This document shows positions 1 to 5,395 of a DNA stretch of 8,944 nt, piece after piece. This DNA is from an uncultured Fretibacterium sp. Lineage in GTDB: Bacteria; Synergistota; Synergistia; Synergistales; Aminobacteriaceae. Position numbers and translations under genes: made by a program. The first letter of the stretch is position 1. Each line of letters starts with the position of its first letter. The stretch covers positions 1 to 8,944 of the forward strand of contig CALGGR010000152.1 in assembly GCA_937915755.1 (NCBI GenBank), read 5' to 3'. The notes beneath the pieces were generated by a model that ran no database searches, was not told the origin of the DNA, and saw only the letters and a program-made list of their open reading frames with translations.

Positions 1-183
1 CAGGCGGTATATACTTACTTTTTTGTATTTTTTATATGCCAAGAATTGTTCAATAAGTTCATTAGATCCGCCCTTATTTTCCAAAAGGATATCAAACCCT
101 TTCAATACTATTTCGCTAATGCGCTCTTCACATACTCCGGGAAGTGCCTCAAGATAATTAGAAATACTTATAAAGATTTTCAT
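1..183 (-). CDS. Internal start of a small SLOG/Rossmann-like protein, partial
   Basis: An ATG at 183-181 has AAGGAG (197-192) 8 nt upstream, a canonical ribosome binding site inside the open LRR frame. The 61 residues visible begin MKIFIS, followed by ALPGVCEERISEIVLKGFDILLE, GGSNELIEQFLAYKKYKK and VSIYRL. From memory this resembles the beta-alpha-beta start of small SLOG-superfamily proteins (MKIFISGS..., ..ERL..II.KG.EILIGDANGAD..., Y.NVTVY). Two family positions differ: the glycine after MKIFIS is Ile, and the usual acidic/Gly-rich GDANGAD stretch reads ENKGGSN. It may therefore be a diverged or non-binding member. It shares frame with the LRR gene, so it could be made both free and as the C-terminus of the LRR protein. 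The assignment is tentative because only the N-terminus is in the window. Confidence 0.4.
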   Translation of the reverse strand, partial: MKIFISISNYLEALPGVCEERISEIVLKGFDILLENKGGSNELIEQFLAYKKYKKVSIYRL

Positions 184-1128
184 TAAACTATCTCCTTTCC
201 ATATAATAGTTTTAGTTATTTTAGTGATTTTAGGAATGCTTATTGTTTCGAGTTTTGAACAACCAGAAAAAGCACTTCCTTCGATTTCTTCAACCAATGG
301 AGCATCAATTTGCTGAAGATTTTCACAATTCGAAAACGCTGAATAACCGATATGCCTGACATTGTTTAAGTCAATGCTTTCGAGGCGTGTACAAACATTA
401 AAAGAAGACTCCTTTAAATCCAAAACATTGGGCATACTAACTCTTTTTAAACGAAAACAATTACTGAAAGCACCTCTCCTGATATAGACGGCCTCGGGCA
501 AATCCACAACTTCAAGACTGATACATTTCTCAAAAGCTAACTCGCCAATTATTCTTACCAAAGGCATTTTTAACTCGGATAAATTGAAACAATTTCGGAA
601 CGCTTCATCATATATATTTATTGCATTGACAAGCTCAACTTTTTTCAGATTAAAACAATTTTTGAAAGAATCACCTTCGATTTCTACGGCTTTTGGCATA
701 ATAACTTCGCTAAGATTTTCGCAATTTTCGAACGCGCTAACGTCCACGTGTTGAACTGAAGGCAGGTAAACACGTCTCAGTTTTTTACAATTAGAGAAAG
801 CACATAAGCCTATATTTTTCACAGACGATAGATCGATTTTTTCAAGCTCACTGCAATTTTTGAACGCAAAACCCTCGATATTTTCAACATCTAACGAAGT
901 GAACGAGAGTAAATTTGAATCAAACAGGCTTTCTTCGCTTGAATCATCAACGTTATTTTCGATTCTTAAATTTTCGATCACAAGATGATACGGCTTGTCA
1001 AATTTCAATATTTTCTCCAATTGTCTTAAACTTGTTGATCCGTCCCCTGTGATAGTTATCGTATCTCCAGACTGATACGAAGGAAATTCACCGCACTGCA
1101 AGTCCTTGAAAGAAATTTTTATGTCCAA
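1..1128 (-). CDS. BspA-type leucine-rich repeat protein, 3' end beyond window, fused in frame to a SLOG-like segment
   Basis: I chose the TTG start at 1128 because an AAAGGAG SD (1142-1136) sits 7 nt upstream and no ATG is better placed. The frame is open for 376 codons to the left edge, so the gene is partial. Residues 1-86 form a unique N-terminal part without a signal peptide, so the product is probably cytoplasmic. Residues 87-306 are ten tandem repeats of exactly 22 residues with the pattern [A/S]F-x-[N/K/V/G]-C-x-x-L-x-x-[I/V]-x-[L/M]-P, typical of the LRR_5 (BspA/TpLRR) class, a protein-interaction fold. Residues 307-315 are a short linker that is also the coding sequence over an internal SD. 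From M316 the chain resembles the N-terminus of a small Rossmann/SLOG-like protein. The gene is divergent to a WYL regulator, with about 97 bp between start codons. The repeat assignment is firm; the ligand and role are unknown. Confidence 0.85.
   Translation of the reverse strand, partial: MDIKISFKDLQCGEFPSYQSGDTITITGDGSTSLRQLEKILKFDKPYHLVIENLRIENNVDDSSEESLFDSNLLSFTSLDVENIEGFAFKNCSELEKIDLSSVKNIGLCAFSNCKKLRRVYLPSVQHVDVSAFENCENLSEVIMPKAVEIEGDSFKNCFNLKKVELVNAINIYDEAFRNCFNLSELKMPLVRIIGELAFEKCISLEVVDLPEAVYIRRGAFSNCFRLKRVSMPNVLDLKESSFNVCTRLESIDLNNVRHIGYSAFSNCENLQQIDAPLVEEIEGSAFSGCSKLETISIPKITKITKTIIWKGDSLMKIFISISNYLEALPGVCEERISEIVLKGFDILLENKGGSNELIEQFLAYKKYKKVSIYRL
207..233. repeat. Three imperfect 9-bp tandem units at the LRR/SLOG-like junction
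   Basis: Units 207-215, 216-224 and 225-233 share the form (T/C variable)xxTTTTAG on the plus strand; on the coding strand they read CTAAAAnnn three times and encode Lys-Ile-Thr-type tripeptides. They lie between the last LRR and the internal SD at 192-197. Slippage here could have changed the junction between two formerly separate genes. Confidence 0.6.
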
Positions 1129-1140
1129 ATCTTTTCTCCT

Positions 1141-1204
1141 TTGAATGTTACTGATAGTTGTTATTATATCAAAAACCATGAAAAAATAAATCATGGTGTA
1201 AAAT
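1141..1204. promoter_or_regulatory. Overlapping divergent promoter region with a 7-bp palindrome, possible WYL operator
   Basis: For the LRR gene, the minus strand carries a consensus TATAAT at 1168-1163, about 35 nt upstream of the TTG start; its -35 region, near 1185-1191, is weak. For the WYL gene, the plus strand has TTGAAT (1141-1146) followed by TATTAT (1162-1167), with a short 15-bp spacer. A perfect inverted repeat, ACCATGA (1175-1181) and TCATGGT (1191-1197) with a 9-nt spacer, overlaps the expected LRR -35 and lies just downstream of the WYL -10. That is a good place for an autorepressor or divergent switch. The palindrome is seen; operator function is inferred. Confidence 0.4.
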
Positions 1205-1225
1205 ATTTAAGAGGTGAAAAAATTT

Positions 1226-2218
1226 ATGCCAAAAGATATGTCGTCAGTACGTTACAAAAGGCTGTTAAAAATTATTGCGCTCCTACAATCAAGACGCAGG
1301 GTATCACGTGATGAACTCGAAGAAGTCGGGCAATACACTTTTGAGAAAAAGAAGAAAGGTTACGAACAGAACAGAACACTTCAAAACGATCTCGATTTTC
1401 TTCGTGATGAAGGAGCTGAAATTATTTACGACAGACACTCAAAATTATATATCCTCGAGCATGACGGATCGTTCATAGTCAACATTAAAATCTCTAAAGG
1501 AGAAATTGAGGCTTTAAGTGCAGGCTTGAAAATGGCTTCTCACTTCTTACCGCACTTGAACGAACAAGCAAAAAATTTGTGGAATAAGTTGGCCGTTTAC
1601 ATTCCTAAAGATTTAACAGAAGCAGGAAATGATTTAGCTAAATCCACAGTCATTGCTATTCCAGTCGCTCCTGTGAAGGCTGAAATCTTTAGTCTTCTCA
1701 TTGAAGCTAAATATAAAAAACGTCCCGTTAATATTCGTTACGTTTCGCCCGGCAAAAAAGGAAGACAATGGATTTTATCTCCTTACGATTTTTATTTCAG
1801 GGGTAACGCTTGGTACATGGTTTCATATAACCACCATCACAAAGTGTTAAGCACTCATCGAATTAGCAGAATTATCACCGCTTCTTTCGCTTTTGACACT
1901 GATTACGTTTCACCAGAAGACGGCGGCTTCTCTGAAGATTACGTTTCAACGGCTTGGCACATAGCTCCGGGCACCGAAAAACATTTTGTGAAAATTAAAC
2001 TTTTCGGAAATCTCGCCGATTCAATGCGTGAAATTAAATGGCACCCAACACAAAAAATCGAAGAATTATCCGACGGAAACGTTATTTTGACCGCTGAAGT
2101 TCCATATCTTGACGAAGTTGCAAGGTGGGTCTTAGCCGGTGCCCCCAACGCAAAAGTTATCGAGCCGGAAGAATTAAAATCAATCGTCAGGGATTTTGCA
2201 ATGAAAGTTATCGAATAA
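1226..2218 (+). CDS. WYL-domain transcriptional regulator with HTH and WCX domains
   Basis: The likely start is ATG 1226: AGAGGTGA (1210-1217) is its SD at about 9 nt, and an in-frame GTG at 1214 lies inside that SD, so it is unlikely to be used. The product is 330 residues, normal for the family. Residues about 6-75 are a winged helix-turn-helix (RYKRLLKIIALLQSRRRVS..., then an R/D-rich recognition region ending in GAEIIYDRHSKLY). Residues about 155-222 are the WYL domain, with W196-Y197-M198 and the HRISRI stretch at 211-216 that carries ligand-contacting arginines in the family. Residues about 252-328 are the WCX extension (VARWVLAGAPNAKVIEPEEL). WYL regulators are DNA-binding proteins, often repressors of defence or mobile-element loci, whose WYL domain senses nucleic acid or nucleotide ligands. 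This gene sits between an LRR gene and an ADP-ribosylglycohydrolase gene, its likely targets. It appears intact. Confidence 0.9.
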   Translation: MPKDMSSVRYKRLLKIIALLQSRRRVSRDELEEVGQYTFEKKKKGYEQNRTLQNDLDFLRDEGAEIIYDRHSKLYILEHDGSFIVNIKISKGEIEALSAGLKMASHFLPHLNEQAKNLWNKLAVYIPKDLTEAGNDLAKSTVIAIPVAPVKAEIFSLLIEAKYKKRPVNIRYVSPGKKGRQWILSPYDFYFRGNAWYMVSYNHHHKVLSTHRISRIITASFAFDTDYVSPEDGGFSEDYVSTAWHIAPGTEKHFVKIKLFGNLADSMREIKWHPTQKIEELSDGNVILTAEVPYLDEVARWVLAGAPNAKVIEPEELKSIVRDFAMKVIE

Positions 2219-2231
2219 TTAGATACTAATA

Positions 2232-2260
2232 TTACTATTTTATCCAAAATATGATATAAT
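2232..2260 (+). promoter_or_regulatory. Extended -10 promoter for the ADP-ribosylglycohydrolase gene
   Basis: A perfect TATAAT at 2255-2260 is preceded by TGA (2252-2254), an extended -10. At 17 bp upstream TTACTA (2232-2237) is a weak -35. Transcription would start near 2267, giving a leader of about 40 nt. No terminator is visible after the WYL gene, so read-through from it is also possible. Confidence 0.65.
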
Positions 2261-2307
2261 ACACTATATATTTTCATGATTTAACTTTTTCAGAATAGGA
2301 GAATGTT

Positions 2308-3111
2308 ATGTTAGGAGCAATTATTGGCGACATTATAGGCAGTCCTTACGAATTTGAACCTCATAAATCGATCGATTTTCCCTTGATTACAAACCGCTCG
2401 TACTTCACAGATGACACTGTTATGACTTGTGCTATTGCTGAAGCATTAATGAACGTAATTTCAAAACATGGAAATATCCCCTCAGAAAAAGACTTTGAAG
2501 CTGAAGTTATTAAATCCATGCAAAAATTCGCAAAAAAATATCCGAACGCTGGTTATGGCATTAGATTCATGGACTGGATTAAAAATCCAAAACCTTATAA
2601 TAGTTTCGGCAATGGTTCTGCTATGCGTGTTGCTCCCGTCGCTTGGGCTTTTGAAAACCTCGAAGATGTTGAAAAATTTGCTGAAGTAAGCTCGATAGTC
2701 TCACATGACAATCCTGAAGGTATAAGAGGAGCAAAAGCTACGGCAGCGGCAATATTCTTAGCACGTAAAGGAAAAGATAAAAACGAGATAAAAGAATACA
2801 TTTGCAAAAAATATTATTACGATCTCACACGAACGCTTGAAGATATAAGACCTTATTACGTTTTTGATGAAACTTGCCAAAGAAGCGTTCCTGAAGCCAT
2901 TATCGCATACCTTGAAGCTTCTGACTTTGAAAACTCAATACGAAATGCAGTATCACTCGGCGGAGACGCTGACACTCAGGCCGCTATTGCCGGGGCTATC
3001 GCTGAAGGAACTTGGGGCTTGCCGAAAATTATTACTGATGTGTGTTTACAACTGCTTGATGATTTTTTAATCAATGTCGTAAATAAGTGGCGAATTTGGC
3101 TTAAATCATAG
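2308..3111 (+). CDS. ADP-ribosylglycohydrolase family protein (DraG/ARH fold)
   Basis: ATG 2308 has AGGAG (2297-2301) 6 nt upstream. The 267-residue product has the usual length for a single-domain ADP-ribosylglycohydrolase. Family signatures appear in order: GAIIGDIIGSPYEF (3-16), the metal-binding TDDT (34-37), GNGSAMRVAPVAW (101-113), SHDNPEGIRGA (132-142), and GGDADTQAAIAGA (218-230) with the second set of Asp/Thr metal ligands. The binuclear Mg2+ site looks complete, so the protein is predicted to be active in the cytoplasm, hydrolysing ADP-ribose linked to protein, nucleic acid or a small molecule; the substrate cannot be read from the sequence. It converges on the DUF3990-type gene (putative ADP-ribosyltransferase), so it could reverse that enzyme's modification. 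It may also simply be regulated with the WYL gene. It shows no damage. Confidence 0.92.
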   Translation: MLGAIIGDIIGSPYEFEPHKSIDFPLITNRSYFTDDTVMTCAIAEALMNVISKHGNIPSEKDFEAEVIKSMQKFAKKYPNAGYGIRFMDWIKNPKPYNSFGNGSAMRVAPVAWAFENLEDVEKFAEVSSIVSHDNPEGIRGAKATAAAIFLARKGKDKNEIKEYICKKYYYDLTRTLEDIRPYYVFDETCQRSVPEAIIAYLEASDFENSIRNAVSLGGDADTQAAIAGAIAEGTWGLPKIITDVCLQLLDDFLINVVNKWRIWLKS

Positions 3112-3139
3112 TCATAGTCCAGCTCATGAAATACAGCAT

Positions 3140-3184
3140 GGGGTCGAAGCACACTGCTATTATACACAATAAAATCATGACCCC
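3140..3184. repeat. 45-bp palindromic element, copy 1 (RAYT/MITE-like)
   Basis: GGGGTC (3140-3145) and GACCCC (3179-3184) are inverted ends around a 33-nt interior. Copy 2 at 4147-4191 has the same ends and exactly the same length, and matches in an interior core with CACTG (3152-3156), TTATA (3160-3164) and neighbouring adenines. The ends resemble repeats mobilised by IS200/IS605-like RAYT transposases. No transposase gene lies in the window. Confidence 0.6.
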
Positions 3185-3199
3185 TAATACGTGTACTCT

Positions 3200-3643
3200 T
3201 CATAAAATTTTCCCCTCAAAATAACATTCTCGTATGTAGTCATGAGGCTGATAGAAAAAATCTGAATTGAAATTCGAGAGACTGTCGCTGATCCATGAGC
3301 TATAAACTTCATTGAGCGTTTGAATAATTTTTTCCCTGTCTGAAATATTCCCTGAAACGTCTTGAATCAGTCGAGCGTAAACCTTGCCGATGTCCCAATA
3401 ACTCGGAACCGCATATTTACAAGTCGCTACGTTATCAAAATCCCCCGTTCCTAACTGGCGCAAATTTATATATTCGTCAGCAACCTTTGAAATAGGCTCA
3501 CAGTGAAGGACATCAATGAACTTGTATATATGCTTTATCGTTTCATGTCCCAACGACGAGACAACCTCATTTCTTGCTAATTTCTGTCGCCGCCCTATAA
3601 ATTCAATCAGACTGCAAAGAAAGAATAAATTATTATTCGTCAT
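3200..3643 (-). CDS. DUF3791-like protein with a C-terminal extension, putative partner or antitoxin of the DUF3990-type protein
   Basis: ATG 3643 lies inside the end of the upstream DUF3990-type gene: 11 bp overlap, so translation is probably coupled. The product is 147 residues with no membrane segment. Residues about 5-62 (FLCSLIEFIGRRQ... IKHIYKFIDVLHCEPISKVADEYI) fit the short helical DUF3791 pattern, including the LH in FIDVLHCEP. Residues about 78-147 are a second region (WDIGKVYARLIQDV; EVYSSWISDSLSNFNSDFFYQP; YIRECYFEGKI) that recalls small proteins encoded beside DUF3990 genes. DUF3791 proteins are normally about 70 residues, so this looks like a fusion of two partner proteins. Partner/antitoxin function is inferred from gene order; the fold is not proven. 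The gene ends 15 bp from palindromic element copy 1. Confidence 0.65.
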   Translation of the reverse strand: MTNNNLFFLCSLIEFIGRRQKLARNEVVSSLGHETIKHIYKFIDVLHCEPISKVADEYINLRQLGTGDFDNVATCKYAVPSYWDIGKVYARLIQDVSGNISDREKIIQTLNEVYSSWISDSLSNFNSDFFYQPHDYIRECYFEGKIL

Positions 3644-4106
3644 CGTAAATCACTTCATATCCTCGTAAAAATTTTAACGTTGCAAGAGCACGAACGGTAT
3701 GAAAACTTATTTGATGTGTCGGTCTCTTGAATTTCGCAAGCTCCCAAAATGCGGCTCGTGAAATTTCTCCGTCAATGAAGCCTTGATTGAAAATCGTATC
3801 GTCAGCCATTGGCCCTTCGACAATATCGTAATCGTGAGATTTTCCGCTCCTGCACGATACAATAAAATCAAGCCATTCTTCAGTCATGGAAGTAAAAACA
3901 AGTGTACGAAGATTCTGCGACGAAGTATAAGAATATTCGTTGACTACACCAGTCCTGCCATAGCGTGTCGCCCAGCGTTCAGCCTGTTCCTTGAAATACG
4001 TGCAGTAAAAGCCGAAGTAAAAATCCTTGTTATATCTTGCGGTTCGTATCTCAGGTAATTCAATTATTTCTTTGCCACCGTGATAAATAATTTTATTGTC
4101 TGTCAT
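3633..4106 (-). CDS. DUF3990 family protein, putative ADP-ribosyltransferase-fold toxin
   Basis: The start is ATG 4106, with only a weak AAGAGAA SD; a TATAGT -10 candidate at 4141-4136 lies next to palindromic element copy 2. The 157-residue product matches the DUF3990 layout: an N-terminal IIYHGG (6-11), then KDFYFGFYCTYFKEQAERWA (27-46), EEWLDFI (76-82), DYDIVEGPMADDTI (92-105) and THQISFHTVRAL (130-141). DUF3990 proteins are remotely similar to ADP-ribosyltransferases; the early YHG and the late HQISF stretch would hold the NAD-binding and catalytic positions. That reading is from family knowledge, not proven here. They typically occur with DUF3791 proteins in presumed toxin-antitoxin units, as here, where the next gene overlaps by 11 bp. 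All motifs are present and no lesion is visible. Confidence 0.75.
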   Translation of the reverse strand: MTDNKIIYHGGKEIIELPEIRTARYNKDFYFGFYCTYFKEQAERWATRYGRTGVVNEYSYTSSQNLRTLVFTSMTEEWLDFIVSCRSGKSHDYDIVEGPMADDTIFNQGFIDGEISRAAFWELAKFKRPTHQISFHTVRALATLKFLRGYEVIYDDE

Positions 4107-4146
4107 TTCGTTCTCTTAATCTTGTTCCTATCAGGACTATAATGAC

Positions 4147-4191
4147 GGGGTCAAATATCACTGTTGTTATAAATAAGCGTGCTCTGACCCC
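4147..4191. repeat. 45-bp palindromic element, copy 2 (RAYT/MITE-like)
   Basis: GGGGTC (4147-4152) and GACCCC (4186-4191) bound a 33-nt interior; including flanking and inner bases the stem is 8 bp (CGGGGTCA at 4146-4153 with TGACCCCG at 4185-4192). ATAATG occurs on both sides (4139-4144 and 4198-4203) and may be a coincidental or target-derived direct repeat. With copy 1 it brackets the DUF3990/DUF3791 cassette in the same orientation. It lies just upstream of that cassette's start and may contribute to its promoter. Confidence 0.6.
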
Positions 4192-4227
4192 GAACCCATA
4201 ATGTCATTCAAAACTTTCGACTGCCTG

Positions 4228-4596
4228 CTATGCCTTTGACTTAATCTCAAAATTTTCAGGGCTGCCTGCCTCTTGCCATTTTATAAACAAAGACTGAACT
4301 TTATCACGAATTTCATCTGGTATTTCATCTTTGAAATACGATTGTAAGTCCTTGAAACTGACTTCAGTATTCTCGCCTTCAAGTTCCGCCTCACTCTCTG
4401 TATCAGCTCCGTTCTCAGGCTTTGAGACTGCTTTAGAAGCTTCCGTCCATTGATTTATAACACGTTGTAATTCTTCCAAATCTAATCCTGGATTTCCCCT
4501 GAACAGTGTTTTTATAGGTGCAGCCATAGAGACAGGAATAAAGGCATCATCGCTCTGTAAAAAATCAAATATAACCTCCTGTTGAGATTCGCTCAA
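4228..4596 (-). CDS. Unrecognised small acidic protein
   Basis: The frame is open for 122 codons plus a TAG stop. It can start at TTG 4596; the only upstream alternative before an in-frame stop is a non-standard start nearer GGAG (4609-4606), and the first ATG is codon 24. A perfect AGGAGGT lies inside the frame (4580-4574) with no start at correct spacing in this frame, so the true 5' end is uncertain. Codon choice looks coding and the composition is plausible. Residues 1-55 are probably helical (DFLQSDDAFIPVSMAAPIKT; LDLEELQRVINQWTEASKAV), residues 57-78 are a Glu-rich linker, and 80-118 are a second amphipathic segment (FKDLQSYFKDEIPDEIRDKV). There are no Cys, no signal peptide and no membrane segment. 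It is divergent to the replication module and in tandem with the DUF3990 cassette. I do not recognise the family. Confidence 0.5.
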   Translation of the reverse strand: MSESQQEVIFDFLQSDDAFIPVSMAAPIKTLFRGNPGLDLEELQRVINQWTEASKAVSKPENGADTESEAELEGENTEVSFKDLQSYFKDEIPDEIRDKVQSLFIKWQEAGSPENFEIKSKA

Positions 4597-4597
4597 C
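4581..4597. repeat. 6-bp inverted repeat over the TTG start of the acidic gene
   Basis: GTTGAG (4581-4586) and CTCAAC (4592-4597) are perfect inverted arms with a 5-nt loop. On the minus-strand transcript the proposed TTG start lies inside the stem, which could limit its translation. It may also be a binding site in the divergent gap. Function is not shown. Confidence 0.4.
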
Positions 4598-4641
4598 GTG
4601 GACAGTATCTCTCCAGATCTTCATAGAAGGCTCAAAAAACT

Positions 4642-4663
4642 GTCAGTCGTCCGTCAGTCGTCC
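4642..4663. repeat. Exact 11-bp tandem direct repeat upstream of the SSB-like gene
   Basis: GTCAGTCGTCC occurs twice back to back (4642-4652 and 4653-4663), with no mismatch, in the 101-bp gap between the divergent acidic gene and the SSB-like gene. An 11-bp period places both copies on one face of the helix. This suits an operator or an iteron-like replication site, but two copies alone prove neither. Confidence 0.65.
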
Positions 4664-4697
4664 AGAGTGACGAATTTACAAGAGGAGGTAGTTATTA

Positions 4698-5264
4698 ATG
4701 GAAGCAGTTTTCAAGAAGGCAAAAGCTAAGTCAAAGTCCCAGCTTCAGGCGCAACGAACTAAAATAGACGGTTGTATATGTCGGAACAATGTAGTTACGC
4801 CAACACACATATATAACCAAGAAAAGTATTGCACAATGATTGCGTTTCCTATGGACGATCAACAAACAATCTCAAGCATAGATAACGCTATGAGAGCAGC
4901 GTTTGAACAGAACCGTAAAAAATTTAGTGAAAACGGTAAAGAACTGGCGTACGAAGAAGTTGTAAAACCGATCAAAGAAGATTACGACATACCCAACTTC
5001 TAATTTTTAAGAGCTACTGCAACTGACCAACCAGATATTATTGACGGTCATAAAAAGCCTCTGCAGTTAACCTCAGAACCCGTCTTTGGTGCAAGAGCGA
5101 AAGTTTCCGTACTTTTCAGAGCAACTAAATTGGGTGGTATTCCTCGCATTTACGCTGATTTACAGAATATACAACTCATTAAAAATCAGAACTACCTAGA
5201 GGACATCAACAACTTTACCGCTAAGGACGATTTCGATGAAATTTCTGATGACGAAACAGATTAA
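4698..5264 (+). pseudogene. Phage-type single-stranded DNA-binding protein (DUF2815-like), interrupted by an in-frame TAA
   Basis: ATG 4698 has a perfect GGAGGT (4684-4689) 8 nt upstream. The frame reads 101 residues to TAA at 5001-5003, then stays open in the same frame for 86 more codons to TAA 5262-5264, so the intact gene had 188 residues. Part 1 carries ICRNNVVTPTHIYNQ (27-41), YCTMIAFPMDDQQTIS (44-59), a helix, and EEVVKPIKEDYDIPNF (86-101). Part 2 begins FLRATATDQPDIIDG, then GARAKVSVLFRATKLGGIPRIYADLQNIQLIKN, and ends in an acidic tail (DDFDEISDDETD). This order matches DUF2815/phage SSB proteins: an OB-like fold with an acidic C-terminal tail for replication partners. A single change from a Tyr codon (TAT/TAC) to TAA would explain the stop. 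The gene precedes a family B DNA polymerase gene on the same strand, which supports a replication role. Confidence 0.75.
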
Positions 5265-5272
5265 CCGTCCAC

Positions 5273-5329
5273 AGACAGGGGAAATCAAATTCATGTTGCC
5301 AGCATTGAATTTTGATTCTTACCCTGTCT
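5273..5329. repeat. Long imperfect hairpin after the SSB-like gene
   Basis: AGACAGGG (5273-5280) pairs with CCCTGTCT (5322-5329). Inside, GAAATCAAATTC (5281-5292) is an almost perfect complement of GAATTTTGATTC (5307-5318), and ATG/CAT arms close a short loop near 5294-5305. The result is a nearly continuous 57-nt stem with small bulges. There is no U-tract directly after it, so a simple intrinsic terminator is unlikely. It could be a replication, packaging or regulatory RNA structure. Confidence 0.65.
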
Positions 5330-5342
5330 CAAGCAAAGTCGT

Positions 5343-5395
5343 GAAGCACGGTTTTTTATTTATACTCATTTTTTAATTATATCATTCCGTGCTTC
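5343..5395. repeat. 9-bp inverted repeat with a 35-nt AT-rich loop upstream of the polymerase gene
   Basis: GAAGCACGG (5343-5351) and CCGTGCTTC (5387-5395) are perfect inverted arms around a very AT-rich loop that starts with a T-run (5352-5357). The structure ends 24 nt before the polymerase SD at 5420-5426. It may be a weak terminator/attenuator (a small CGTG-AAG-CACG stem precedes the T-run) or an AT-rich origin-type site. Confidence 0.6.

Noticed and set aside
1214..1228. GTG 1214 as the WYL gene start
   Set aside because: This GTG is part of the SD for ATG 1226, and nothing resembling an SD precedes it at correct spacing.
3140..3184. Palindrome as a bidirectional terminator between the convergent genes
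   Set aside because: The stem is only 6 bp with a 33-nt loop and has no T-run on either side, and a second copy of identical length lies outside a convergent gap.
4642..4663. CRISPR-like repeat
   Set aside because: The two copies are adjacent without a spacer and only 11 bp long, and there are no cas genes.
5001..5003. Recoding of TAA as a sense codon in a phage-type alternative code
   Set aside because: The WYL, SSB-like and both polymerase frames all terminate at TAA, and the polymerase carries other lesions, so decay is simpler than recoding.
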